The translations under genes and the position numbers were made by a program. Shown here in pieces: positions 25,074-33,268 of a DNA stretch of 64,000 nucleotides. Every line of letters begins with the position of its first letter. Positions within the stretch are counted from its first letter, which is position 1. The DNA comes from Armatimonadota bacterium (GTDB taxonomy: Bacteria; Sysuimicrobiota; Sysuimicrobiia; Sysuimicrobiales; Humicultoraceae): the NCBI GenBank assembly GCA_031459855.1, contig JAVKHP010000001.1, positions 2,075,906-2,139,905 on the forward strand, written 5' to 3'. The notes beneath the pieces were generated by a model. It did not search any database. It was not told where the DNA came from and saw only the letters and a program-made list of their open reading frames with translations.

Positions 25074-26495
25074 GTGATGACCGACGTGCCGTTGGACCAG
25101 CTCGATCGCTTCATCCAGCAGCGTCTGGCCGAGACGCACCTGCCCGGCCTCAGCCTGGCCCTGGTGGCCGGCGGCCGGCTGGTCTACGCGCGGGGCTACG
25201 GGTTTCGCGACCTCGAACGGGGCCGGCCGATGACCCCGGACACGCTGGTGGGGGTCGGCAGCCTCACCAAGTCGTTCACCTGCCTGGCCCTGCTCCAGCT
25301 GCAGGAGCGCGGAGCGCTGTCGGTCGACGACCCGGTGGAGCGCTACCTCCCGCTGCCCCTGCGGCCGCATGGCGAGCCGGTACGGATCTGGCACCTGATG
25401 ACCCACACGAGCGGCCTGCCGGCGCTGGCCTACGCCGAGGCGCTCATCCGCCACGGTGTCGGCGCGGCCGACGCGTGGGTGCCGGTGGCCACCGCGCAGG
25501 ACATGGTGACCTTCCTGCAGGGGGCGGAGGCGTGGGTGCACTGCCGGCCCGGGGAGCGGTGGTTCTACTTGAACGAGGGCTACGTGCTGCTGGGGGCGAT
25601 CATCGAGCAGGTCAGCGGCCTTCCCTACCCGGCCTACGTGCGTCAGCACATCCTCGAGCCTCTGGGGATGCGCCGGTCGCTGTTCGAGGCCGACCGGTTC
25701 GCGGCGGATGACGACACGGCGGTGCCCTACGCCGTGGATCGCACGGGGCGGGCCTATCCGTCGCGGTACCTGTTCGGACAGATCTCCAGCGACGGGGGGT
25801 TGATCAGCAGCGCAGCGGAGATGGCCCGCTACGTGCTCATGTACCTGCTCGAGGGCACGCTGGACGGCGTCCGGGTGGCTACGGCCGCCTCGGTGGCCGC
25901 GATGCACGAGCCGCGGGTCGCGCTCCCGGTCCGCCAGCGGGCCGCCCGCGGTCACGGCGCTGCCGCTGCGCCCGACGGCCAGCCGGCGGGCTTCTACGGT
26001 TACGGGCTCCACATCTTCCCCGGCCTGCTGGGTGGACGTGTGGTCGGCCACGGCGGCAGCGTACGCATCGCCACGGCACACATGGCCTGGGTGCCCGAGG
26101 CCGGCGCAGGCGCGGTGGTGCTCGCCAACGGCACGGGCTATCCCCTCAACCAGATCGCCCTGTACGCCCTGGCGGTCCTCCTGGGTCAGGACCCCCGGCG
26201 TCTGCCGTTTTTTGAGGTCGAGGCGGTCCTGCGGTCGCTGGAAGGAGTGTACGAGACGTATCGTGGCACGATGCGGGCGACGGTGCGCCGGGACGGCGAC
26301 TACCTGCGGTTGGAGATGGGAGACCGCCTCAACGATCTGACGGTGGTGTTGGTCCCACGCGACCTGGACCCGGCCCGCCCGCGCTTCACCGCCTTCGCAG
26401 GCGGCTACGAACTGGACGCGACCTGCCGCATTGACGGCGACGACGCCGAGATCGTCTACGAGCGGTACACGTTCCGGCGGGTGGGGCGCCTGTGA
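25074..26495 (+). CDS. Serine hydrolase of the beta-lactamase / class C family
   Basis: A 473-aa protein with a class-C/esterase beta-lactamase fold. The nucleophile motif is S63-L-T-K66, the second motif is Y165-L-N in FYLNEGYVLLG, and the third is H326-G-G in VVGHGGSVRI. LMTHTSGLP is also typical. A C-terminal domain (~385-473) of beta-strands resembles the lipocalin-like tail of D-aminopeptidase or EstB relatives. There is no signal peptide, so a cytoplasmic peptidase or esterase is more likely than antibiotic resistance. Starts are GTG 25074 or ATG 25077. It is paired with the DUF1028 gene. Confidence 0.9.
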   Translation: MMTDVPLDQLDRFIQQRLAETHLPGLSLALVAGGRLVYARGYGFRDLERGRPMTPDTLVGVGSLTKSFTCLALLQLQERGALSVDDPVERYLPLPLRPHGEPVRIWHLMTHTSGLPALAYAEALIRHGVGAADAWVPVATAQDMVTFLQGAEAWVHCRPGERWFYLNEGYVLLGAIIEQVSGLPYPAYVRQHILEPLGMRRSLFEADRFAADDDTAVPYAVDRTGRAYPSRYLFGQISSDGGLISSAAEMARYVLMYLLEGTLDGVRVATAASVAAMHEPRVALPVRQRAARGHGAAAAPDGQPAGFYGYGLHIFPGLLGGRVVGHGGSVRIATAHMAWVPEAGAGAVVLANGTGYPLNQIALYALAVLLGQDPRRLPFFEVEAVLRSLEGVYETYRGTMRATVRRDGDYLRLEMGDRLNDLTVVLVPRDLDPARPRFTAFAGGYELDATCRIDGDDAEIVYERYTFRRVGRL

Positions 26496-26746
26496 GCCCG
26501 GCCCAGCCTGCGCGCGAGCCCCGCGCCTAGGTGACGGGCCGATCGCGCGGCGTCCGTTCTCGGCGACTCCAAGCCTGCGCATCCTGCTTGTGCGCAAGGG
26601 AATTCCGTCGTGGCCGTGAAACGTGCTTTGGAAGGCCACACCGGTCGCGCGAGTCGGCAGGTCATGCGTGAGGGCCTGCAGCGCGTCGGTGCGCCAGGAG
26701 CATCCCCGGGGGTGTGGGCGCAGGTCGGGAGGATGTCGGTGCGGGC

Positions 26747-27886
26747 ATGACGCTGCTGGAGCGGTCGGTCTACGGGAACCCGGTGGGCACGTGGCTGCTG
26801 GCGGTCGCAGTCGGGGCCGGGCTCTTGGCGGTCCTGTGGGCGCTGCGTCGCTACGGCCTGGCCGCGCTGGGCCGGCGGGCGGCGGCGACCCCCAGCGACC
26901 TGGACGACCTCCTGGTGGCCTTGCTGGCCCGCACCCGGGGTTTCTTCCTGCTGGCGCTGGGCGTCCACGCGGCGGCCACGGTGCTCACGCTGCCGCCGCG
27001 CGTGGGCCGCGCGCTCGGGGTGGCCGTGGGGCTGCTGGTGCTGCTCCAGATCGGGCTGTGGGGCAGCGCCGTCATCGGATTCTACATCGGCCGTGCCGTG
27101 CGGCGCACGGTGGAGCAGGACGCCGCGGTCGCCACCACGCTCAGTGCCTTCGGCTTCCTCGCCCGCCTGGTGCTGTGGACGCTCGTGGCGTTCGTGGCGC
27201 TGGACAACCTGGGCGTCAACATCACGGCGCTGGTGGCCGGGCTGGGCGTGGGCGGGATCGCGGTGGCGCTGGCCCTCCAGAACGTGCTGGGCGACCTGTT
27301 CGCATCGTTCTCGATCGTGCTGGACAAGCCGTTCGTGATCGGCGACTTCATCGTCATCGACGGGTTCGCCGGCACGGTGGAGCGCATCGGGCTGAAGACG
27401 ACGCGCGTGCGCAGCCTCTCGGGCGAGGAGATCGTCTTCAGCAACGCCGACCTGCTCAAGAGCCGCGTGCGCAACTACAAGCGCATGCAGGAGCGCCGGG
27501 TGGTGTTCTCGTTTGGCGTCGTCTACGAGACCCCGCCCGAGACCCTGGCCCGCATTCCGGCCATGGTCCGGGCGATCGTCGAGGCGCAGCCGCTGGCCCG
27601 CTTCGACCGGGCGCACTTCGCCGCCTACGGCGAGTTCGCGCTGACCTTCGAGGTCGCCTACTACGTGCGCACACCCGACTACGCGGCGTACATGGACACC
27701 CAGCAGGCGATCAACCTCGAGCTGTACCGGCGCTTCCAGGCCGAGGGCATCGAGTTCGCGTACCCGACACGGGTCGTCTACGTGCGGGTGGCGCCTGAGG
27801 CTGCGCTGAGCCGGCGCCACATGCCTGTGGTGCAGGATCCGGCACCCGGCGAGGCACCCGACAGCGAGACCGCCACGCCGCGTTGA
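26747..27886 (+). CDS. MscS-family mechanosensitive ion channel
   Basis: A 379-aa membrane protein. There are three or four N-terminal helices (~10-30, ~60-85, ~88-110, ~130-152), then the pore-lining TM3 rich in Gly/Ala (VNITALVAGLGVGGIAVALALQNVLGDLFASFSIVLDKPF). The cytoplasmic MscS beta domain follows (GDFIVIDGFAGTVERIGLKTTRVRSLSGEEIVFSNADL), then an alpha/beta vestibule to ~355. It acts as an osmotic safety valve. The start chosen is ATG 26747; a GTG at 26714 would add 11 polar residues. The 250-bp space upstream shows no gene. Confidence 0.93.
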   Translation: MTLLERSVYGNPVGTWLLAVAVGAGLLAVLWALRRYGLAALGRRAAATPSDLDDLLVALLARTRGFFLLALGVHAAATVLTLPPRVGRALGVAVGLLVLLQIGLWGSAVIGFYIGRAVRRTVEQDAAVATTLSAFGFLARLVLWTLVAFVALDNLGVNITALVAGLGVGGIAVALALQNVLGDLFASFSIVLDKPFVIGDFIVIDGFAGTVERIGLKTTRVRSLSGEEIVFSNADLLKSRVRNYKRMQERRVVFSFGVVYETPPETLARIPAMVRAIVEAQPLARFDRAHFAAYGEFALTFEVAYYVRTPDYAAYMDTQQAINLELYRRFQAEGIEFAYPTRVVYVRVAPEAALSRRHMPVVQDPAPGEAPDSETATPR

Positions 27887-28078
27887 CGCTGGCATCGGCC
27901 TGACGCCTGGCGAGCAGGTGGAGCGCGCCACGGGCTAGCCCCGGCGAGGGCCGGGAAGCCGCCAGGGCCGCGCCGTCGGGGTCACGCGTCAGAGGGTGGG
28001 CCGTAGCGTCGCGGGACCGGAGGCAGGGCCGCCGACCGGCCGCAGGCGCCGCCCGCCGGCGCGGAGTACCTCTTCCTC

Positions 28079-29863
28079 ATGGGACCTGGACCATCGCTGG
28101 AAGAACGCCGCGCGCAGGTGGCCGTCGCCCTGGGCCGCCGGCCTGCGGATCTGGTCGTCCGCAACGCCCGCTTGGTCAACGTCTACACCGCCGAGGTCCT
28201 CCACGATAACGAGGTCGCCACGAGCGGCCGGTGGATCGCCTACGTCGGGCCCGATGCGAGGTTTGCGATCGGAGCGGACACCCAGGTCGTCGACGCCGGA
28301 GGGCGGTGGCTGGTGCCGGGGTTGATCGACGGCCACACGCACGTGGCCACCCGCTATGCGCCCGCCGAGTTCGTGCGCTACGCGGCGCCAGGCGGCACGA
28401 CGACGGTCGTCACCGAGCTCGTCGAGCTGGCCTCGATCCTGGGCACCGACGGCATCCAGCTCATGCTCGACGCGCTGGCCGACCAGCCGATCGCCTTCTT
28501 CGGCACGGTGCCACCGCTGGCGGCGCTGGCGCCGTTCATGGAGGAGGTGGCACCGCCCGTTGCGGTGTACCGGGCACTGCTGGCGCGCGACGACGTCGTC
28601 GGCCTGGGCGAGGTCTACTGGAACACCCTGCTGCTACGCCCAGACGGCGAGGACCGGCTGCTTGGGCTCATGGTCGACGCGCAACGGGCGGGCAAGGTGG
28701 TGGAGGGGCACGCCGCCGGCGCCCGCGGTCAACGGCTGGCCGCCTACGCGGCAGCGGGCGTGACCTCGTGCCACGAGCCGATTACCGCAGCGGAGGGGCT
28801 GGAGCGCCTGCGGCTGGGCTTCCACTGGATGGCCCGGGACGGCGAGACCCGGCAGGACCTCGAGGCGTTCGCGCCGCTGTGGCGGGACGGGACGATCGAC
28901 CTGCGCCGGCTGATCCTGGTGACCGACTCGGTCGGCCCACGCCGGTTGCTGCGCGCCGGGTACCTCGACGAGACCCTGCGCCGCGCCATGGCCCTGGGCC
29001 TGGACCCGATCGCGGCGATCCGCGCAGCGACCCTCAACGTCGCCGAGCACTTTCGGCTCGACCACCTGATTGGCGGCATCGCTCCCGGGCGGTGGGCCGA
29101 CCTGGTGCTGGTGGACGACCTCCGCGCGTTTCGCCCCTGGCGGGTCTACAGCCGTGGACGGTTGATCGCCGAGGAGGGACGGCTGGTGGTGGCGCCCCGA
29201 TCACCGACCTTTCCGGCGACGGCCATGACGTCGGTGCGCTGGCCGGCCGCGCTTGGGCCCGACGTCTTCGTCGTGCCGGCACCCGTGGGATCGATGTCCA
29301 GCGAGAGGGTCCGCGTGCGCGTCATCGAGATGGTCACGCACCTGGTCACGCGGGAGGGCGACGCGCTCCTGCCGGTGCGTGACGGTGCGGTGCAGGCGGA
29401 CCCCGCAGGCGACGTCGTGAAGGCCGCAGCGCTCGACCGGTCGGGGCGCTCGGCCGACCGGTTCGTGGGCTTCGTGCGCGGCTTTGGGCTGCGCCGCGGG
29501 GCGGTGGCCACCACGATGGCGTGGGACTCGCAGTGCATGGTGGTCGTGGGCGCCGACGAGCGCGACATGGCCGTCGCCGCCCGCCGGCTGCTCGACCTGC
29601 AGGGCGGTGCCGCGGTCGCCGTCGACGGGCGCGTCGTGGCCGAGTTCGCCGCGCCCATCGGCGGGATCATGAGCGCCGCGCCCCTGCCCGAGATCGCCGC
29701 GGCGCTGGAGCGGATCGACGGCGTCCTGCGCGACCTAGGCAGCCGGCTCGACGATCCGCTGCTGGCGGCCGACGTGCTGACCACCGCGGCGATCCCGCAC
29801 GTGCGGCTGACGCCCCGCGGCTACGTGCGGCTGCGGGACGGGCAGCTCCTGGGGCTGGTGTAG
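28079..29863 (+). CDS. Adenine-deaminase-family amidohydrolase, divergent
   Basis: A 594-aa protein with the layout of adenine deaminases: N-terminal beta part, TIM barrel and a C-terminal domain. Metal-site residues are kept: H86 and H88 in IDGHTHV, Glu in VVGLGEVYW, His in EGHAAG, His in SCHEPIT and Asp in VTDS. Positions normally strictly conserved differ: the Glu right after HxH (HxHIES) is Ala, the DPHEIAN motif reads TELVELA, and the C-terminal AHDSHN reads AWDSQC. It is probably a metal-dependent deaminase or hydrolase, possibly with a substrate other than adenine. The ATG has a poor ribosome-binding site. The gene ends 16 bp before a convergent small gene. Confidence 0.82.
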   Translation: MGPGPSLEERRAQVAVALGRRPADLVVRNARLVNVYTAEVLHDNEVATSGRWIAYVGPDARFAIGADTQVVDAGGRWLVPGLIDGHTHVATRYAPAEFVRYAAPGGTTTVVTELVELASILGTDGIQLMLDALADQPIAFFGTVPPLAALAPFMEEVAPPVAVYRALLARDDVVGLGEVYWNTLLLRPDGEDRLLGLMVDAQRAGKVVEGHAAGARGQRLAAYAAAGVTSCHEPITAAEGLERLRLGFHWMARDGETRQDLEAFAPLWRDGTIDLRRLILVTDSVGPRRLLRAGYLDETLRRAMALGLDPIAAIRAATLNVAEHFRLDHLIGGIAPGRWADLVLVDDLRAFRPWRVYSRGRLIAEEGRLVVAPRSPTFPATAMTSVRWPAALGPDVFVVPAPVGSMSSERVRVRVIEMVTHLVTREGDALLPVRDGAVQADPAGDVVKAAALDRSGRSADRFVGFVRGFGLRRGAVATTMAWDSQCMVVVGADERDMAVAARRLLDLQGGAAVAVDGRVVAEFAAPIGGIMSAAPLPEIAAALERIDGVLRDLGSRLDDPLLAADVLTTAAIPHVRLTPRGYVRLRDGQLLGLV

Positions 29864-29879
29864 GAAGTGGCGGGGCCCG

Positions 29880-30023
29880 CTACTGCACGACCACCCGCCG
29901 GCCCGCCAGGATCAGGATCAGGATGAAGATCGCCAGCGCGACGACGAAGGCGTCGGCCTGGCCATCTTCGCTACCCGCGCGCCGTACAAGCCCGCGGATC
30001 GCGTCGAGCATCCAGATGGGCAT
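29880..30023 (-). CDS. 47-aa single-span membrane peptide, copy 1
   Basis: Not recognised with certainty. The 47-residue product begins MPIWMLDAIRGLVRRAGSED, then GQ, then a very hydrophobic stretch (about 24-40) and the basic tail AGRRVVVQ. A perfect GGAGGTGAG ribosome-binding site lies 5 bp before the ATG at 30023. A homologous gene of equal length lies 160 bp upstream on the same strand (30182-30325), with 34 identical nt at the 3' end and the same last 11 residues. The charged-GQ-hydrophobic pattern recalls the junction in Flp/Tad-type small pilins, but the Glu+5/Tyr+6 motif is absent. Short hydrophobic peptides encoded in tandem also fit type I toxin-like peptides. Function unknown. Confidence 0.7.
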   Translation of the reverse strand: MPIWMLDAIRGLVRRAGSEDGQADAFVVALAIFILILILAGRRVVVQ

Positions 30024-30099
30024 CGGGCTCACCTCCGGACCACCGCGGGCCGGACCTCCGTGGGCGGGACCTCCATCGGCCGTCCACCGGTCGGCCCAC

Positions 30100-30139
30100 G
30101 AGCACACGTGTGCTCTCGGGCACACGTGGACTCTCGGTC
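30100..30139. promoter_or_regulatory. Palindrome with repeated half-site upstream of peptide copy 1
   Basis: A perfect 16-bp palindrome (30100-30115, core CACACGTGTG) is followed by a second copy of its right part. 30103-30120 and 30121-30138 are near-identical direct repeats built on CACACGTG. It sits 77-116 bp upstream of the ATG of the 47-aa peptide gene at 29880-30023 and so is a candidate operator. Confidence 0.4.
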
Positions 30140-30181
30140 AGTCTGTTGTGCGTGGCACAGGGCGGCTACAGCGGTTCCCGT

Positions 30182-30325
30182 TCACTGCACGACCACCCGC
30201 CGGCCCGCCAGGATCAGCCAGAGGACGAAGAGCACCAGCAGCCAGGTGAGGACTTCCTGCCCGCGCTCGTCGCGATGGAAGCGCACCAGCCCTGCACGCA
30301 CGACCTGCTGCAGCCAGAGGATCAA
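30182..30325 (-). CDS. 47-aa single-span membrane peptide, copy 2 (TTG start)
   Basis: Homologue of the peptide at 29880-30023. It begins MILWLQQVVRAGLVRFHRDE, then RGQ, a hydrophobic span (about 24-39) and the identical end LILAGRRVVVQ. AAGGAGG stands 8 nt before a TTG codon (30325), which gives 47 residues, the same length as copy 1. An in-frame GTG three codons earlier lies inside the ribosome-binding site and is less likely. The two copies share GLVR, a GQ just before the membrane span and the whole C-terminus, but differ strongly elsewhere. This indicates an old duplication with selection on the ends. Function unknown. Confidence 0.68.
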   Translation of the reverse strand: MILWLQQVVRAGLVRFHRDERGQEVLTWLLVLFVLWLILAGRRVVVQ

Positions 30326-30900
30326 CGGCCTCACCTCCTTCGACCTTCGACGCTTCGACACTACTCTACCCGGTTCGGGCGTTCGCGCAAACATGCACCG
30401 CGCTGGCGGACACCGCACCACCAGACGCACGGTCATGGGAGCGCAGGCGACCGTAGCCCCGCCAGGCTGCAAGGGGGCGTCGGCCTCCAGCCACGGGCCG
30501 GGAACAGACGACACGACGCCGCGGTGTCCTGGCCGCCTGCGTGCCCGGCCCGCTCCTCATACGGGCAGGCGGCCGCGGGGGTTCCCGGGAGCAAGGCGCA
30601 GGAGGACGTGATCGTGTGGGATCCGTCGCCGAATTGCAGCTCGTGGGCGATGAGCCTGCCGTCCAGCGGGAGCCCGCACAGCGCGCATGGCCGTGTAGGA
30701 TCGGCCATCGCTCGGGTTGCGGAGACCGGTGGGTCCGCGTCCGCGCCCGGTCAGGTGTGGGTTTCCCTGCGGTACCGTGCCCCGTTGCAGGGATCGGCAG
30801 GCTGTGCGCAGGAGATATGGCGCACTGACAGTGTGCCCGGCTGCGACGGCGAGGCGGGCGCCGTGCGTCGGTTGGGGATCCTTGCGTCGGTAAGGGATCC
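30326..30900. other. 575-bp region with at most one weak gene
   Basis: The part next to 30325 is the leader and promoter of peptide copy 2. The only frame with any protein-like content is the minus-strand reading at 30433-30708, listed separately. The right end carries a 19-bp tandem repeat that runs into the M20 peptidase start. Confidence 0.5.
30433..30708 (-). CDS. Possible small Cys-motif protein (91 aa, doubtful)
   Basis: Not a recognised family. The first 40 residues look protein-like and carry a CxxC and a later Cys (CALCGLPLDGRLIAHELQFG, then GSHTITSSC), resembling the start of a small treble-clef or zinc-knuckle metal-binding domain. Codons in this part favour G/C at position 3. The remaining 50 residues are Ala/Pro/Gly-rich and may be out of frame. 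There is no clear ribosome-binding site before the ATG at 30708. It may be a pseudogene or a chance frame. Confidence 0.25.
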   Translation of the reverse strand: MADPTRPCALCGLPLDGRLIAHELQFGDGSHTITSSCALLPGTPAAACPYEERAGHAGGQDTAASCRLFPARGWRPTPPCSLAGLRSPALP

Positions 30901-30901
30901 T
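30864..30901 (+). repeat. 19-bp tandem repeat at the M20 gene start
   Basis: 30864-30882 and 30883-30901 are adjacent copies of a TGCGTCGG...GGATCCT unit differing at two bases. A third partial copy begins at 30902. The TTG start of the M20 gene lies at the second repeat's right end. Confidence 0.8.
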
Positions 30902-32094
30902 TGCGACAGCAGTGGAACGCACCGGAGGTGGGAGCGCTGCTCGAGAGCCCCGAGCTGGTTAGGCATCTCGCCGCCCTGGAGGCGCACGTCGCCGACGTCG
31001 TCGAGGACGCCATCAAGATCTGCGAGGTCCCGGCCCCGCCGTTTGGGGAGGAGGCGCGCGCCGCGTACGTGGCCGCGCGGATGGGGGCCCTGGGGCTCCC
31101 GGCGCCGCACCGCGACGCGGTGGGCAACGTGATCTGCGAGCTGCCGGGGGTGCCCGATGCGCCCGTCGTGGTGCTGTCGGCGCACCTCGATACGGTGTTT
31201 GGCCCCGAGGTGCAGATCCGGGTGCGCCGGGAAGGCCCGCGGCTCGCGGCGCCGGGGATCGGCGACAACAGCCTCGCGGTGGCCGCGCTCCTGTGGCTGG
31301 GTCGTGTCCTTGCGGACGTGCCCGGGCGGGGCACGCTGGTCCTGGCCGCCAACGTCGGGGAAGAGGGGCTGGGCAATCTCCGCGGCATGCGGGCGCTGTG
31401 GGACCGGTACGGCGCGCAGGCCGCGGCCTGGATCGTGCTCGAGGGCGCCATGTTCAACCAGCCATCGTGCACGGGCATCTGCGTGCGGCGGCTGGAGGTG
31501 ACTTACCGGGCGGCGGGCGGCCACTCGTGGAGCGACTTCGGGCATCCCAGCGCGGTCCACGCGCTCGGCCGGCTGATCGATCAGATCGCGCAGGTGCGCG
31601 TGCCGTCGTCGCCGCGGACGACCTACAACGTCGGCGTCGTGCGCGGGGGACGCACGGTCAACACCATCGCCCCTGAGGCGTCGCTGCTGTTGGACATGCG
31701 CTCGGAGGCCCCCGAGGCGCTGGACGATCTGGACCGTGTCGTGCGCGGGCTCGTCGCCAGCATCGCTGCGGCCGCAGGGGTCACCCACGAGGTGACCGTG
31801 GTCAGCGACCGGCCGGGCGGGCGGCTGCCATCAGACCATCCGCTCGTGCGGCTGGTGGAGGAGGCCGCGGCGGCGGTGGGGGTGCCTCCCGAGTGGAAGT
31901 CGGCCAGCACCGACGCCAACGTGCCGCTCAGCCACGGCGCGCCCGCGGTCTGCCTCGGGCTCGCGCGCGGCGAGCACTTGCACTCCGAGCACGAGACCCT
32001 GGACGTGACGCCGCTGCCCCGCGGGCTGCGGCAGGCCTTCCTCGTGGCCGCCGCGCTGCTGCGCGGCGCGCTGACGACCGCTGCGGGGGGCTAG
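30901..32094 (+). CDS. M20-family metallopeptidase (PepT/ArgE-like)
   Basis: A 397-aa protein with the M20 layout: catalytic domain, inserted dimerisation domain (~185-300) and return to the catalytic domain. Metal and catalytic residues visible are HLD in LSAHLDTV, the bridging Asp in GIGDNS, the Glu pair in NVGEEGLG and a His near the C-terminus in LHSEHETLD. It should cleave small peptides or N-acyl amino acids with two zinc ions. The start is uncertain: TTG 30901 has an AAGGG 4 bp upstream, and a GTG lies a few codons further in. Its 3' end overlaps the convergent PPOX gene by 167 bp. Confidence 0.9.
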   Translation: MRQQWNAPEVGALLESPELVRHLAALEAHVADVVEDAIKICEVPAPPFGEEARAAYVAARMGALGLPAPHRDAVGNVICELPGVPDAPVVVLSAHLDTVFGPEVQIRVRREGPRLAAPGIGDNSLAVAALLWLGRVLADVPGRGTLVLAANVGEEGLGNLRGMRALWDRYGAQAAAWIVLEGAMFNQPSCTGICVRRLEVTYRAAGGHSWSDFGHPSAVHALGRLIDQIAQVRVPSSPRTTYNVGVVRGGRTVNTIAPEASLLLDMRSEAPEALDDLDRVVRGLVASIAAAAGVTHEVTVVSDRPGGRLPSDHPLVRLVEEAAAAVGVPPEWKSASTDANVPLSHGAPAVCLGLARGEHLHSEHETLDVTPLPRGLRQAFLVAAALLRGALTTAAGG

Positions 32095-32542
32095 GCGGGG
32101 CGCCCCGGCGCGGCGTCGCGCCCACGGCGCCCCACGCGCCGGCGCGCGCGACGTCGACGGCGATCACCGGCCGTCCGCGCAGGTCCATGCGGCGGTACTG
32201 CGGGTACTTGCGGCGCAGCCGCTCGAGCGCCCGCCGGTACTCGGCGCCCGCCTCCAGCAGCCGCGCGGTGCCCTGGACCCAGACGAATCCCAGGCGGCGC
32301 CAGTCCTCCCGGTAGATGTCGGCGGTGACGGCGACGCGGGGGTTGGCCAGCAGGTTGCGCACGCGGCGGAGACGGCGCGGGCCGACGCGCTTCGGTTTGC
32401 GGTCGATGGCGATGTAGAGCACGTCGCCCGCCAGCGCGAAGCAGACGGGCACGACGTGCGGCTGCCCCTGCGCGTCGGCGGTGGCCAGGTGCGCGACGCG
32501 CCGGGCCGCCAGGAACCGTCGCATCGCGGCCGTCAGCACCAT
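31928..32542 (-). CDS. PPOX-class F420-dependent enzyme (Rv0121-like) with a 65-aa low-complexity tail
   Basis: A 204-aa reading whose first ~139 residues form a split-barrel flavin/F420-binding domain: RRVAHLATADAQGQPHVVPV, LYIAIDRKPKR, LANPRVAVTADIYREDW, LGFVWVQGTARLL and a final RPVIAVDVARAGAW. This matches the Rv0121 subgroup of PPOX-class F420 enzymes, which normally end close to this Trp. Here no stop follows. The frame runs on for 65 Arg/Ala/Pro-rich residues, mostly antisense to the end of the M20 gene. The natural stop was probably lost, or the tail is a recent extension. It supports F420 use by this organism. Confidence 0.8.
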   Translation of the reverse strand: MVLTAAMRRFLAARRVAHLATADAQGQPHVVPVCFALAGDVLYIAIDRKPKRVGPRRLRRVRNLLANPRVAVTADIYREDWRRLGFVWVQGTARLLEAGAEYRRALERLRRKYPQYRRMDLRGRPVIAVDVARAGAWGAVGATPRRGAPPSPPQRSSARRAAARRPRGRPAAARGAAASRPGSRARSASARRARARGRPRARRG

Positions 32543-33061
32543 GCGACACGCAGCGCGCGGCAGGGGCCCGGACCCAAGAGCAACGCCGTGGTCGCGCGCG
32601 CACGCCGCCAGCAGCAGACCGCCGACGGGGCTTCCGCGCGATGACGAGCATTCGCGCGACGGCGGGCACCGGCGGTCCGAAGACGGAGGGGGACCAGCCC
32701 CGCCCGCCGAACCGATCGGCGCCTCATCCCGGGTAGGGGTTCACCGGGATTTTGGCGTGCCGGTGCGGGAGCTCGACTGGGATGCGTGCCATGCGCGGTG
32801 CACATGGGACCTGCCTGCCAGGCTGAGGATGACATCCGAGCGCCCGCCCGCCTCCGGCGCCGTCCGATCGCGCGCGGGCTGTGGGCCGGACGAGCCGGTC
32901 GTGGCCGCGCAAGGGGACCGCATCGTTCGATCCCGCGCGGCCTGTGGGTGCGGGCTCGCGCTGTCCTTCCACCTGAAGGCGTCAAGGCTGAAAGCATCAG
33001 GGAGGCCGCAGGACCGGCCTCCCTGAGCCAGGCGGCACGTTCTGGACCGGTTTGCGACCTG
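32543..33061. other. 519-bp region without a supported gene, holding the csp terminator
   Basis: Several short overlapping frames are open on both strands, but none has a ribosome-binding site and family-like sequence. The right end contains the terminator of the cold-shock gene (32997-33026). The rest may be decayed sequence. Confidence 0.5.
32997..33026 (-). terminator. Terminator of the cold-shock gene
   Basis: A perfect 12-bp stem (32997-33008 with 33015-33026) with a 6-nt loop starts 36 bp after the csp stop codon. On the minus strand it is followed by TGCTTTC, giving a short T-rich tail. This is the strongest hairpin in the region. Confidence 0.8.
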
Positions 33062-33268
33062 CTAGCTCAACGGCCTGACGTTTGCGGCCTGCGGGCCCTT
33101 CTGGCCCTGCACGACCTCGTACTCGACCTTCTGGCCCTCGTTGAGGGTTCGGTAGCCTTCCTGCTGGATGGCAGAGTAGTGGACGAAGACGTCCTTGCCG
33201 CCCTCGTCCGGCGTGATGAACCCGTACCCCTTCTCCGCGCTGAACCACTTCACAGTTCCCATCGGCAT
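33062..33268 (-). CDS. Cold-shock protein (CspA family)
   Basis: A 68-aa single cold-shock domain with RNP1 (KGYGFI) and RNP2 (DVFVHY) and the usual [16 protein letters not shown] start. It binds single-stranded nucleic acid and acts as an RNA chaperone. A GAGGTGGG ribosome-binding site precedes the ATG at 33268; a second ATG two codons later is also possible. It is a single-gene unit with its own terminator, and the upstream gap to 33538 should hold its promoter and leader. Confidence 0.97.
   Translation of the reverse strand: MPMGTVKWFSAEKGYGFITPDEGGKDVFVHYSAIQQEGYRTLNEGQKVEYEVVQGQKGPQAANVRPLS

Noticed and set aside
24288-26639. 783-codon minus-strand frame opposite the DUF1028 and serine-hydrolase genes
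   Set aside because: No domain-like sequence or ribosome-binding site; it covers two clear genes on the other strand.
27940-27955. Possible terminator after the MscS gene
   Set aside because: Only a 6-bp stem with a 4-nt loop and no T-run; too weak to list as a feature.
32724-32972. Small minus-strand frame ending IPVELPHRHAKIPVNPYPG
   Set aside because: The last ~20 residues look somewhat natural, but there is no ribosome-binding site or conserved domain, and other frames are open as well.
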